This document shows positions 12,114-23,600 of a DNA stretch of 64,000 nucleotides, one piece after another. This stretch comes from Bolinopsis microptera (Eukaryota > Ctenophora > Tentaculata > Lobata > Bolinopsidae): NCBI RefSeq assembly GCF_026151205.1, contig NC_087078.1, forward strand, positions 9,502,675 through 9,566,674, in the 5' to 3' direction. A program made the translations under genes and the position numbers. Under the pieces are notes generated by a model, which did no database searches, was not told the DNA's origin, and saw only the letters and a list, made by a program, of their open reading frames with translations. Each line of letters starts with the position of its first letter. The first letter of the stretch is position 1.

Positions 12114-13150
12114 TTACTTTCCCAACAGATATTCATACATGTCACCTGTGATATCATTAGGATCATGAAATTTCACGCCACCAGGCCCACCACCAAGCTT
12201 AGCATTAAACATTTTAGTAAGCTTATCCAGTTGAGCAGATTGTGGGGTGGGTTTCTTTTCTTGTGCTTTTCTAACTTTCTCATGATGTGAGTGATTCCCT
12301 TGGTGCTTTATAGCCTTATTGAACATACTCCTGACTTCAGTGTGAGTTATGAGCCTATCAAAGAAGAAATCTCTCTGACCAGTTTTGGTCTGTTCAACAC
12401 CATTGACCATGAAGTGATCTTCTGGGGTGGTTCCTGTCTGATTATCACAACAGATCCTCTGATACCGTCCTCCCGTCCCGGCATGTTGACGGGCACAGAG
12501 GGACAGCATTTATCAGCAGACATAGCCGGGAAAACTAAATCTGCAAGACTGTTTACAGTCTCTTTGCTTTCACTGTCGTAATAGATGTACAAGTCTTTAT
12601 ACTTGGCATTTTCAGAACACCATGCCATGCCAACAGGACGTCTCCAACCAAATCTGAAAACACCGTTTATAGAAGATCAAGGTATATAAAAGAAAAATGC
12701 AGCAAAGGAGATGAGTGACTTGATTTCATTATGGATAGAATTGAAATGCAAATTCGGATATATTTCCTAAATCCTGATGAGAAAATCTGCAAAAAGTACA
12801 TCCACTAAAAGTACATAGCATGATGTTTAATTACACTACTATTAACATTCTTACCTTGATTTCAATTCTTGTATCTCTTTATACTCTACGAGTCCCTCCA
12901 GATATGATGTGTATATTGGTATTTCATCAGAACTGATCCCTTTATCGCATGGTCCAATAACAACACAGCTTTGACCTAGATACTCCAATTTTTCAGGTAG
13001 CAAAGAAAATGTACTTGGCTTGTTGACAATTTCAACCTCATATCTGTTACCGATTTCCTTTATAACAACACCCTCCTCTCCATTGAGATCTGCCCTTTTT
13101 ACCAGGCCCTTCACTCTCACATACTCCCCGCGGTTGAATTTCCTCTGCAT
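12114..13150 (-). CDS. Unrecognised protein with SH3/KOW-like N terminus; frame break near its middle
   Basis: Exon 1 (12855-13150) begins MQRKFNRGEYVRVKGLVKRA and continues with LNGEEGVVIKEI, a pattern typical of small SH3-like or KOW folds. Exon 2 starts at 12653 in matching phase with FGWRRPVGMAWCSE and runs through YKDLYIYYDSESKE, then VNMPGRED and GSVVIIRQEPP. In that frame it stops at 12347 soon after RQEPP. The overlapping frame is open from 12509 to 12114 and continues with plausible protein (FMVNGVEQTKTGQRDFFFDR, ending GDMYEYLLGK). The simplest reading is one protein of about 270 residues with a one-base indel near 12420, beside a CCCC run. A sequencing error, a real mutation, or a true short C terminus are all possible. 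I do not know the family. Confidence 0.65.
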
Positions 13151-14290
13151 ATCTAACAAATTAACATAATTGCATTAATGATGATGCAAGTTGTAAAATA
13201 ATAGGTTATAATTAGCATTTTATCAACAATACATGGACACGTTCATTGAAGTTTGAGGATATTACTAAACAAACAACAAAATAGCGTGCTGAGTGGAGTT
13301 GGGTTAAAAACATATAAGAGATACGATGATTTAACTTGTAGAAGCTTTCAATAAACATGTGTTAATCGTCGTCAGCTGAATGTGATGTTTTTGATTGAAA
13401 TAAATTTTCGTGCACATACAGAATGAATGGTTAATAATTTAATATATATGTAGACCAAGGTCTGTGCACGGGATGCTTCCTGGAAGAATCCAGTTCTTTT
13501 AGCGGGGCACCCTACCTAAAGCCAAATTGAGATATAATAATCATATTCCTAAGAAATAATCAGAAATCGAATACCAATCAAATAATATGATATATAGGAG
13601 TAGTAACCATATTTACTGTGCAAAATGCCCCAACCACATAGTGTAAATTTATATAGAATTCAAATTCCATATCATCATTAAACCTCAATAGTCAATATAA
13701 TAGCCCAAGCAAAATTAAATAACTTCTTATATACCTTACTGTCATACTACAAATTGATTAAACATTTGAAATCTGTTAACCAGAGAATAAATTTCTAAAC
13801 CTAATGCAAGTGAAATAATTTAGATGCAATAATGAATGCCTAATGTGAGTATCATCTGTCAATGTCCTTGTAAAACAGTCTGTACAAGAGATATGAGTAA
13901 CTAATATAGAAGAAAAAACAGGAAGTTGTCGTCTGTTGAAAAATAAATAAAATATCTAGAATATAAATTAGAATATAAAATAACATTCAGTCAATGTGTC
14001 GTCAATAAACTGTACAATTATCAAATGTTAAAACTGGGTGATACAGTCACCAAAAATAAATACTAAGTATGATAAGTTAATAAATTAAATGTGGTCTATA
14101 AAACTACCACTAGGTATAATAGGTCAATAAATTAAAAGTGGTTTATAAAACTACCACTGTGCGAATCCCTTCTCCAGTTAAAACATGTCAGTCATGTGCA
14201 AAATCAATCAGAATGGTAAGGTGGTCAAAAAGGGAATATCCTTTCGACATAAATTATATATGCCTCAGATTTAAAAGAATTAGAAGATAC
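13151..14290. other. Intergenic region, mostly unassigned
   Basis: AT-rich sequence upstream of the SH3-like gene. It contains a diverged transposon end (13226-13312) and a direct duplication of about 50 bp carrying TATAAAACTACCACT (about 14075-14160). No gene or RNA was recognised in the rest. Confidence 0.4.
13226..13312 (+). mobile_element. Remnant end of the 16.6-19.1 kb TIR element family
   Basis: Starts ATGGACACGTTCATTGAAGT and continues GAGGATATTACTAAAC. It then carries AATAGCGTG, as in the complete element at 16588-19128. Only one end is present, so it is a solo or truncated copy. Confidence 0.65.
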
Positions 14291-14683
14291 TTAGTTATCG
14301 TCGACTATGATTGCAGTGTAAAATTTGTCATATGAATTGTCGACGGTGTAATTAGGGTCTGTTGTTATAGATGAGAGTAGCTGTTTCTTATACGAATCAC
14401 TTAAGCTTTTAACATCGGGCAGATTTCGTAGATCTGTTGGAACATTATTCCAACATTTTGCCCCCAAGTATTGAAAGTTTTTATGTGATGTTGATCTATT
14501 AACATATAGGTTGCAGCTTTCGCCGCTCCTACTACCTCCTGATATGTAACTAAATTTGTTCATAAAGTTTGTAGGACAATTGTCATGGATGATTCTAAAC
14601 ATATAATTTGACAGATGGAGTTGTCGTCTAAGATGGAGCCCAGCTCAAGATTTATGCGAGATTGCGAGCCGGACTCATCGCAC

Positions 14684-15780
14684 AAAATTTGTAAATAAAT
14701 GAAGAAACAGAAAAAGTTTAACTTAAAAGTTGAGGTAATTAGGAACTTAACATGTATTTTATACTCTTAACGTGTATTTTATCACTTGTTTGTAGCGTGA
14801 AAACTTCGACGTAACGCGCGCGAGATTTTTGCCAGATTTTTGCGAGTTTCGTTAAAATCTCATAGCTAGGCTCACGATATCGTGAGATTCTCCGCGAGAT
14901 TTCGGCACCCTCTTTCAGCACTACATATTCAGTCGCGCGCTTGCATTTTCATCGCTTTTCAGCGTGTTTATTCACTGTACTGTCTAAGTCTTAAAGGATA
15001 CTAGTTGTTATAAGATCAAGATTCACAGTGGTTACTATAGTTACCATGGTTACCATTAAAGGAGGTACTATTCCTGGCTACAGTCTACTCAATCTTTCTC
15101 AGAATATACTTGATACTGCCATAGGCATAGTGAATTAAAAGTTTGAGAAAGGGTCTCTTCAACTGGAGAACTGACTTATTAATCCTAGCATGTAATTAAC
15201 TCTGGATCCTCATCACATTGATTCCATTCTAAATTCTAGCCATAAACAAAACAAACATTACCAGATAACTCCGTTTACAATAATTTGACATGTTCCAGTG
15301 TGAACGAGGCCTTCCCCGGACAAATCCTTAAATGCCAGTCTTCTCTTGATCTTAGTTCTCTAGATGAAGTACGAACAGTATAATCTATCGGATAACGTAT
15401 ATAACAAGGTGCTCTGATGATAATTTTAGTAAAATAATTAATAATTGCCAAAAGAATGACTGCTGACGAGACTCGAACCCGAATCAACTGCTTGTCGAGC
15501 GCGCCCTAAACCATCGGGCTAAGTGAGGCTCACCATCATTTACAATATGTAACATAATATAATTCATAAAAATACGCACGTAAATTTTTCGTTATTTATG
15601 GATCCAATAACAGTGACATACTTTTCGCTTACAAAGGGACTCGTGAAATCTTTTTGAATAGAAAATAATTAGTGGGGCAAGAAATCTTGCAGGCTGGAGG
15701 GGGGGTGGGGAGTACATTTCGCCACTGCATGTGACACGTGAAAATCGCACTTCTAGTGTCAAAATCCAATCTCATCGCAC
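14684..15780. mobile_element. Insertion flanked by 10-bp direct repeats inside a LINE
   Basis: The sequence CTCATCGCAC occurs at 14674-14683 and 15771-15780, directly repeated at the two borders of a 1.1-kb segment inside the LINE. This fits a target-site duplication. The interior has a tRNA-like segment (about 15463-15540, minus) and a GC-rich stretch near 14810-14900 with short inverted repeats around CACGATATCGTGAG. No protein-coding capacity was recognised, so a non-autonomous element or SINE-containing composite is likely. Confidence 0.5.
15463..15540 (-). repeat. tRNA-like sequence, probably part of a SINE
   Basis: On the minus strand an A-box-like TTAGCCCGATGGTTTAGGGC is followed about 35 bases on by a B-box GGTTCGAGTC, as in RNA polymerase III internal promoters. 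The acceptor arms pair poorly and the anticodon arm is not clean, so I read it as a SINE head or tRNA pseudogene and not as a working tRNA gene. Confidence 0.45.
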
Positions 15781-16587
15781 TTTTTTTAGAATCTTGATAG
15801 GGGAGATGGAGTGGTAACCATTTCATGTCTCTATAAACATTAAGGCTGCTCTCTGTTTGTGGAACGTTGAGAGCTATTTTGGCTACCTTTTTGTACAGAG
15901 TGTCAAGTTCAGCAAGTTTTGTCTTGCCAGCTCTACAATAGATCGTGTCTAAATAATCGAATTGTGGCAACATGAGTGCATTGGCAAACATTTTCCTATA
16001 TTTAATGGGTAGCAGTGCTTTGCTTCTATACATGGCACCAATTCTCTTCATGACCTTCCTAATAATATAATCTACATGGCTTTTGAAGCTTAATTTACTA
16101 TCTAGAATGAGGCCAAGATATTTGTCTCTTTGCACTCCTTGATTGTGAAAGTTACCTCATTACATTCAATGGTTAATTCATCATGTTGATTAACAGAATC
16201 AAACAATAGGAATTCAGTCTTCTTTTCATTGAGTGATAATTTATTAACACTGAGCCATTTAAAGATTGTCATAAGTTCTATTTTTATGTTTATAAATGTG
16301 CTTCTGCAGGTTTGATCAAAGAATAGTGCACCATCATCTGCAAATAGAAAGGGCTTAGACAGGTTACAGGCATAAATGATGTCATTTATGAAGATACTAA
16401 ATAATATAAGCCCAATGATGCTTCCTTGTGGTACACCACTCAGAACTTCTAAAAATGAGCTTATTTTGCCATTGATCCTTGTGCATTGATATCTACAAGA
16501 TAAGAAGTTCTTAAACCAGGTTAAAGCAATGCCACCAATTCCATAATGCTGGTGGACAATGCTTATATGTGGTGGACAATGCTTATA

Positions 16588-19128
16588 TGGACACGTTCAT
16601 TTGAGTTTGAGGATATTGGTAAACAAAAATAATAGCGTTTTTGACGATAGTGGCTTAATTTTGACATCTATTAACCTAGCACGTTCAGAAGTTCTGAACA
16701 TTAGCCGCGTAACCCATACTCCCATATGCACTGCTCAGAAAGAAAATCTATTGTTGTTAGGCACTGTAATGGTTCAAATGTCACATTTTGTGTGACTTAG
16801 TTAACTGCAGTTGTCTAATTATCATTCCTTGGTCTGGAACATAGTAGATTAGGTCAATCTAACAATTATGATACAACATTGGTTAAAGGGCACGGATCGA
16901 ACGGTTACAAGGCAATATTTAGGTAACTTTGTCACACTCAGAATACCATACCTCTATTCTACTGTGAGGTGTCCTCAAAACCCTTTTTACTCATTATTTG
17001 ATGGTTGATCTACCAAGTACGGAGTACCAATCATAGCCTTAAAATATGTTGCTTTGAATAGTAAGCTAATACAGGCACTTGGTTATTGGGAAATGAGGTT
17101 AATTCTGTCACAATATATGGAATTTAAAATTTTGGGCGAATTATTTATATCTGATTTTGGTTTGAAAGGCGGGAAAACTTTACATGATGACAATGTAGTT
17201 GATGCAAGTTAAGATCAGTTGATGTTTACATTGTCACAAAAAATTAAACGAAATCGTAAATAGGTTAAAAACAATGATTATATAATGAAATAGTCTCTTA
17301 TAATAAGTAATAACTCTTATAATAACTGATGTGACAAAGTAAACATGTCTTGCCCCTATTTTGAAGATCTATATATTCTATAACTCTATTAGAATTTAAC
17401 ATTCTTTCAGAAAAAATTGGTAGAATATTGTCCAGAACATCAGAGCTCAAGTTTAACAATTTTGGGTTAAATTTGTCAAAGTCACTAAAAATGTGACAAA
17501 ATTAACTTTTCCTGCCCCAACAATTTCAAGATAGTGTGTAAAAATTAGCATAGGCTGCCTTATTACCTAAATAAATCAATCCAAACTACAAAAAAATATA
17601 TGTTAATGTGATGACGATTACCTAACTGTAATAATAACTGATGTGACAAAGTAAACATGTCTTGCCCCTATTTTGAAGATCTATAACTGTATTAGAATTC
17701 AACATTCTTTCAGAAACGATTGGTAGAATATTGTCCAGAACATCAGAGCTCGAGTTTAACAATTTCAGGTTAAATTTGTCAAAGTCACTAAAAATGTGAC
17801 AAAATTAACTTTTCCTGCCCCAACAATTTCAAGACAGTGTGTAAAAATTAGCATAGGCTGCTTTATTACCTAAATAAATCAATCCAAACTACAAAAAAAT
17901 ATATTTTAATGTGATGACGATTACCTAACTCTAATAATAACTGATGTGACAAAGTAAACATGTCTTGCCCTTATTTTGAAGATCTATAACTGTATTAGAA
18001 TTCAACATTCTTTCAGAAACGATTGTTAGAATGTTGTCCAGAACATCAGAGCTCAAGTTTAACAATTTTAGATTAATTTGTCAAAGACACTGAACATGTG
18101 ACAAAATTAACTTTTCCTGCCCCAACAATATCAAGATAGTGTGTTAAAATTGGCATAGGAATTAGGATGCTTTATTGCCTATATTTATTGATCCATACTA
18201 CGAAAAAGATCGGTTAATCTGATAACGATTACCTAACTCTTATAATAACTGATGTGACAAAGTAAACATGTCTTGCCCCTATTTTGAAGAACTATACCTC
18301 TATTAGAATACTATGTAATTTTATCATCAAAAAAATGTCGATAAACTAGTTATTTTGCCAGCAAGGAGCTGACAGAGTTATGATAATTTTTTGTGACGAA
18401 ATTACCCTATTTTTGACCATGTTGTGGTAGATTAATTGTGACACTGTTAACATATTACCACACGTTAATGATTTATGTGACTGGTGCATGGTACTAGCAG
18501 TGTTGTTTGATCCATAGTACGTAATACAAAGGGTTTAAGCGGGTATATCATTATTTGTTCAATTTCACACATGTTCAGATATCATCAAGATTATGTGACA
18601 AAGTAAACTTGTCTGTGCCTTCTGTGTTTTAATTCCTTGCGACTATATGATATAATAACAATTCCTAGCACTTCCAGGCCATTAACTAAACCTACACTAC
18701 TCAGCATTGCTTATCAGGGTTCCCTAAACATTGTTCACATATTTTCTTAAATGTGTGACAGATTAAACCTGAGTGCACCATCTAACGAAAAAAAGTCGTC
18801 AAATATGTAGGTAATGGTCATATGTACACATCCAATCAACTGGACACTCAAAATTTTGGTCAAAAACGGCAGCAAGGGGTCCATATTTACTCTGTCACAT
18901 GTTTATAGTGTGACAATGTAACCATTTCCGTGCCGGCCGTATTTAAGCGATATCTTATCACCTGATTAAGATATCGTTATGTGACAAAGTTAGCCTAGAG
19001 GATGAGACGATTATCCTAACCATCAAGGGTTTGTGTAATTTCATAGTGTGACAAAGTCAACTACACTGTGCCTTTTAATAGGGTCACTTATATTTACCAA
19101 TATCCTCAAACTCAAATGAACGTGTCCA
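16588..19128. mobile_element. 2.5-kb non-autonomous DNA transposon with ~38-bp terminal inverted repeats
   Basis: The left end reads TGGACACGTTCATTTGAGTT then TGAGGATATTGGTAAA. The right end is its exact reverse complement (about 19093-19128). Both ends abut TA, as expected for a TA target duplication. No long open frame lies inside. The interior is marked by many copies of TGTGACAAA followed by GT/AT-AAC, and by a four-copy ~305-bp tandem block (17328-18290). This is a non-autonomous element. The transposase family is not identifiable beyond the TA target, which is common for Tc1/mariner but not unique to it. Confidence 0.8.
17328..18295 (+). repeat. Tandem ~305-bp repeat inside the TIR element
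   Basis: Four copies begin near 17328, 17638, 17941 and 18249, each with GATGTGACAAAGTAAACATG followed by TCTTGCCCCTATTTTGAAGA. Later in each unit come a second TGTGACAAAATTAAC and CCTGCCCCAACAAT. The last copy is truncated. Copies differ by scattered substitutions. Confidence 0.85.
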
Positions 19129-19187
19129 TATGTGATTGAGTGGTGTCAGGGATGGAGGGTGGGGGAGGTGTGGGTGGGAAAGTGAAA

Positions 19188-19935
19188 AATAGCGTGTTCG
19201 ACGATAGTGGCTCAATTATGGCATCCATTAATGTAGCGTGTTCTGAAGTTCTGAACATTAGGAAAACAAATTTAGGAAACTAAATTTAAATTTTGGTATT
19301 TATTAATAACAATCAAAACATATCATTTCATAAAAATAAAGCTGCGCGTTGGTTGACTGCCTCAGTAAGGTGAATAATATAAGCTCGAAGGTGCCCTGCG
19401 AATTTACAGAACCTCATGCGGCGATCACATGATCATGAGGACCTGTGAGCGCCAAATTTAATTTAAAGTTTTCTAGAAATCATACATCACTACGAGTTAC
19501 TCATGCTTTTTTAATTTTTATAGGAGTGTAGATTGTCAGGTATTTCACTCATTCATACTTAGTCGGTTTAAAGCTGTTATATTTATGTTTAGAACTCACT
19601 ATTGTTTAAACTAGCCACGTGACCCATACTCCCATATGCAATGCACTGCTCAGAACGAAAATTAATTGTTGTTAAGGCTGCGCTCTGCCTGTCATTCCCC
19701 CGAATGTTTATGAACATGATAGCCTGAGGTCCCCAGGTAAAGGACACCTTGCAATTGCAATTTGAACTATTGACTGCTATTATACTGCACGGCTGAGATC
19801 GTACACGTGTGGTGTCTTGTTTCACCCATGTTACAAGTTTTTGTTTGCTATCACCTGTGAAGTGTGACACATTACATACATGAGGCCCTGTGTGTAGTGT
19901 AATCGGTAGTTTGGAGGAAGCTTGGGCCGGCCCCA
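19188..19935. repeat. Dispersed repeat with a nested ~350-bp insertion
   Basis: 19188-19260 (AATAGCGTG, GACGATAGTGGCTCAATTA, TTCTGAACATTA) matches 16630-16712 in the same orientation. The match resumes at about 19614 (GCC, then TGACCCATACTCCCATATGC). Thus 19261-19613 is an insertion relative to the uninterrupted copy. The following part (19690-19930) matches, in reverse, the sequence around 26255-26310 and 46960-47080. It includes GGAATGACAGGC and ACACGTGTACGATCTCAGCC read on the minus strand. Confidence 0.7.
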
Positions 19936-20114
19936 ACTCCCCCTCCCCTCCCCAGTCCGTTGAGTTTAATTCTACTAAGTTACCGAAATGTGACGAAATT
20001 TGCTTTTCATGCTATGCCATAATATGTAGCAGTAAAAATTCAATGTGATGAAAAATTTAATTGGCATGCGAAAAAAATCATCTAACCTCTAACTTATATT
20101 ATATTATGCAATGA

Positions 20115-20245
20115 CTGATGATGCGTTACTGCGCCGCGCCGCGCACTCAATTATGCTTCTCGCAATTATGCTTCTCGCTAGATCGGTGAAATGCGCTACT
20201 CTGCCTCGCCGAGCTGCGATGAATTGAAATCGTCAATTAAGGCCT
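20115..20245. repeat. GC-rich dispersed repeat, copy 1 of 3
   Basis: Contains GATGCGTTACTGCGCCGCGC, CACTCAAT, GCTAGATCGGTGAAATGCGC and ends TCGTCAATTAA. Similar copies are at about 26515-26640 and 26985-27098. Within each copy GCGTTACTG and GCGCTACTG with CCGCGCCG occur twice, so the unit is partly self-repeating. Confidence 0.75.
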
Positions 20246-20364
20246 AAATTTCCCCAAACATTATTATGCTTTTGAAATTTTGGCTCTAGTAACTAATAAA
20301 TGTGACATGTAACTTAATTGAAGGATTAAGATTGAATAGACCTTACCTGAGGACCCCAGGCTTT

Positions 20365-20366
<2 letters not shown>

Positions 20367-20429
<63 letters not shown>
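20367..20429 (-). repeat. Poly-A tail of the LINE (poly-T on plus strand)
   Basis: 63 consecutive T on the plus strand, followed by AA and six more T. It marks the 3' terminus of the minus-strand LINE and touches the target duplication. Confidence 0.95.
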
Positions 20430-20434
<5 letters not shown>

Positions 20435-20650
20435 TTTAGAGAGGCTGGGCCAAGATAGCCCACGAGAGGATAGCATTGAGATGCTCTGCCTACCTCTGGG
20501 GTGTGGCAACCTTGGGGAAGGTTGCCGGTGAAATCAGAGTGATTGGTGGAGGATGGTGTAAGATGTTATTATATGAGTCAAAATGATACGCTTAATGCCA
20601 GCTGGGTTTGTAAAAGTTAAACGAGACGAGACAGCATATGAAATAATACT

Positions 20651-23600
20651 TTAAGTCACCCCGGTCTGATCCAGCTCCTCCGGCACAATTAAGCGTTTGG
20701 TGCGGTTTGCGAAATTGACAATTGTGGTGATGTGTTGGTTGTCGAATATGTCATTGACAGAGAGGTAGTAGTCCTGGAAATATTGACCTCTAATTTGGGC
20801 AATAGCCGGACACTGTCCAAGAAAGTGTGAGACAGTTTCCTCTCCGTCGCCGCACATAGGACAAGCACTGGTGTTTGATTTGCAAATGGTGTGAAGGTGT
20901 TTGTTTAAGCCGCAGTGACCCGTGATGAGGTGAACTGCAGTTCTGTAATCTTGTCTGTTTTTGCTGAGTGTAGTGTTGAGGTTTTTGATGATTTTGGCAT
21001 GCTTGTGGCCGAGTGTCAGTTTGGTGTGTCTGGGACCGTCAGTTAACCAAGTTTCCTGATTCAGTCTGTTGACTTTGTTGTCGATTTGACGCTTGATGTA
21101 GGATTGAGGAATTGGACACTTCAAAGTGGATTCACTGATTGTACCAAGCTTGGCCAGCTCATCTGCTTTTTCGTTCCCCCACAATCCGATGTGTGCTGCA
21201 ATCCATCGTATCTCTAGCGTGTTGTTGGATCCGAGTGCATTAAGAGAGTCGTAACAGTCTCTTGTAGTTCTACTCCGCGTTGAAAGCGCAGAGATAGCTT
21301 GTATAGATGAGAGACTGTCAGACCATATGATGATGTGTGTGTTGGTATAGGTAGAGAGATATTTGCAAGCTTCAATGATGGCGGTGAGCTCTGTTTGGTA
21401 AACAGTGCAATAATCAGGGAGCTTGAATGATCTTTCTTCAAGGGTGGTGTTATTGTTGTCAGTTGTGATGATATAGCCAGCCCCGCATCCTGAGTCAGTG
21501 AGTGACCCGTCAGTGTAGCAGGTGATCGTTTCACTGGTAATGTTGTCAATGGTGTTTTGAAGTGAATTTCTATATTCAGTGTTATCGGCTCCAGGAGTTG
21601 TGACGGTGAAGTGCCGTCCCAGCATCATGGTTGGTGTTGTTAGGTCTCTCGTTGCTCTAGGTGGGATAATGAGGTCTGCCATGAATTGTTTGTTGATAGT
21701 GGTATGATTTTTGATAGTTCCCTTCCTGAAGGCGATAGTTTCAAGAGTGAGGCTGCCATAAGCTTGTAGCCTGGCCGCACCCTTTGCTGCTTCGCCTTGC
21801 AGGAACAGTATGATGTCAGAAGTGTCGGTGAGGTGATTCAATGCGATAAAAGGTGTGCTTGGCATGGCACCAGACATCATTCTGAGTGCCAATGCCTGCA
21901 CACGTTTGAGTTTCTTCGCGTTATAGTCCGTTTGAGTGGCCCTGATCCATATACTACAGCAGTAGGATAGGATTGGACGGATGACAGCCGTGTACATCCA
22001 TTTGCATGTTTTAGGGCTCATACCCCATGTGGGGCCGACAGCTCTTCGACATTGCATGAGGGATGCCGTGGCTTTTTTGGTGGTGTTGATGATATGTTCA
22101 TTGAAATTGAGTTTGCTGTCCAAGGTGACTCCTAGAAATTTAGCAGACTTGGAAAGACCTATAATGTTGTTGCCAACTGTTATAGGTCTTAGAGTCCACT
22201 TACTATTCCAGGTAAACATGACTATCTGAGTTTTAAGGGCGCTAATAGATAGCTCTTTGGTTCTGCACCAATTTTCTATCGTTTTAATAGTTTTGCATGT
22301 TCGGTCCCAGATGATGTCTAAATCATCCCCTTCCGCTAGAGACAACAGATCATCCGCAAAGGCTTGCAGGTAACCCGGGATGTCTTTTGCGGTAAAGGAA
22401 AGGAGATTGTCGACTACCAGATTCCAGAGAAAAGGAGAGAGAATGCCTCCTTGGGGGCAACCTCGCCTGATCCGTACCCTTCTCGACTTATCCTTATGAT
22501 TTAGTGTGATGAATCGATTGGTTACCATGTTGATGATCCACTGTGCAGTAGCCAAGTCCACTTTCGTAGCCTTGACTGCTTCAGAGATAGCCTTGAACGA
22601 GACATTGTCGAAGGCACCCTCTATATCTAGAAAGACACCTAGGACATATCCTTTCTTGGCTATTCTGCGCTCAATGGTGTGAGTAACTTTATGAAGTGCC
22701 GCTTCTGTGGAGCAGCCCTTCTTAAAGCCGAATTGTCGTTTGTTGATATCATTAGCTATGTTGAGGTCATGTTGCATATGCCATAAGATCACTTTCTCCT
22801 GCAACTTTAACATCACGGGCGAAAGAGTGATCGTTCGAAATGACTTAGCTTTGTTGTAGTCGGTTTTTCCAGGCTTAGGGAGAAAGATTCCAAGAGAGTC
22901 CCTCCACAAAGTTGGGATGTGTTGCGTTTCATGGTTTTTTGTCATAATGTTTTTTGTTATGTCTTTGATATGAGCCCAGGCTTTCTGGAATATGATAGGT
23001 TTTAGAGTGTCAGGTCCTGCAGCCTTCAAGGGATCGAAGGATAGGAGAGCCTTTTCGATTCTTTCAGGGCTGTAGATTTTGTCTAGTAAGTCTGTGGAGA
23101 TCGGTAAGGGGCAGAGAGGCGGAACTGGCGGATCAGTAACACTCTCCTTGAAGTGGGTTTGTGTCATGACCTCCAGTGTCTCCTCTGCGTTTATGGTGAG
23201 TTCGCCATTTGGTTTATAAACGGCTTCAAGTTTGTTATTGGTGTCAGTACAGGTTTTCAGAATCTTGTTCATCCTTCCAGATTCCTTAACCGATTCTGTG
23301 TCTGCGCAGAATTTCCGCCACGCATTGCGCTGGGAGTTGGACAGGATCTTGTTGTATTGCTTGTTGCTTTCTCTAAGAGCGAGCCACGAAGCATCAGTTT
23401 TGGTTCGACGAGCTGTGATGAGTTTGCGTCTTATACCCCTCTGTGCTTCCTCAACTTCTCGAGTTAGCCAGGGTGGTTTTCTGACAGCGCTGGAGATGTA
23501 AGTAATGGGACATGCCTCCTCGAAGGCAGCTCGGAGAGTAGTATTAATGGTGTTAACTTTGTGATCAATGTCGTGTGGTGTGTTAACGCAGGTGTTGTGG

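Larger units (their letters stand above)
14291..16560 (-). mobile_element. CR1/Jockey-like LINE reverse transcriptase, interrupted by a nested insertion
   Basis: The 5' part (about 16560 to 15800) reads a reverse transcriptase core: [23 protein letters not shown], the catalytic FADDGALF, then LNEKKTEFLLFD and YLGLILDSKLSFKSHV. One frame change occurs near 16135. The frame then reaches MKWLPLHL and leaves LINE sequence. The LINE resumes near 14625 with RRQLHLSNYMFRIIHDNCP and YLGAKCWNNVPTDLR, and stops at 14291. The endonuclease and 5' part are missing. The break at about 14640-15800 is filled by other repeat DNA. It is a dead copy. Clade naming is only from general motif style. Confidence 0.8.
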
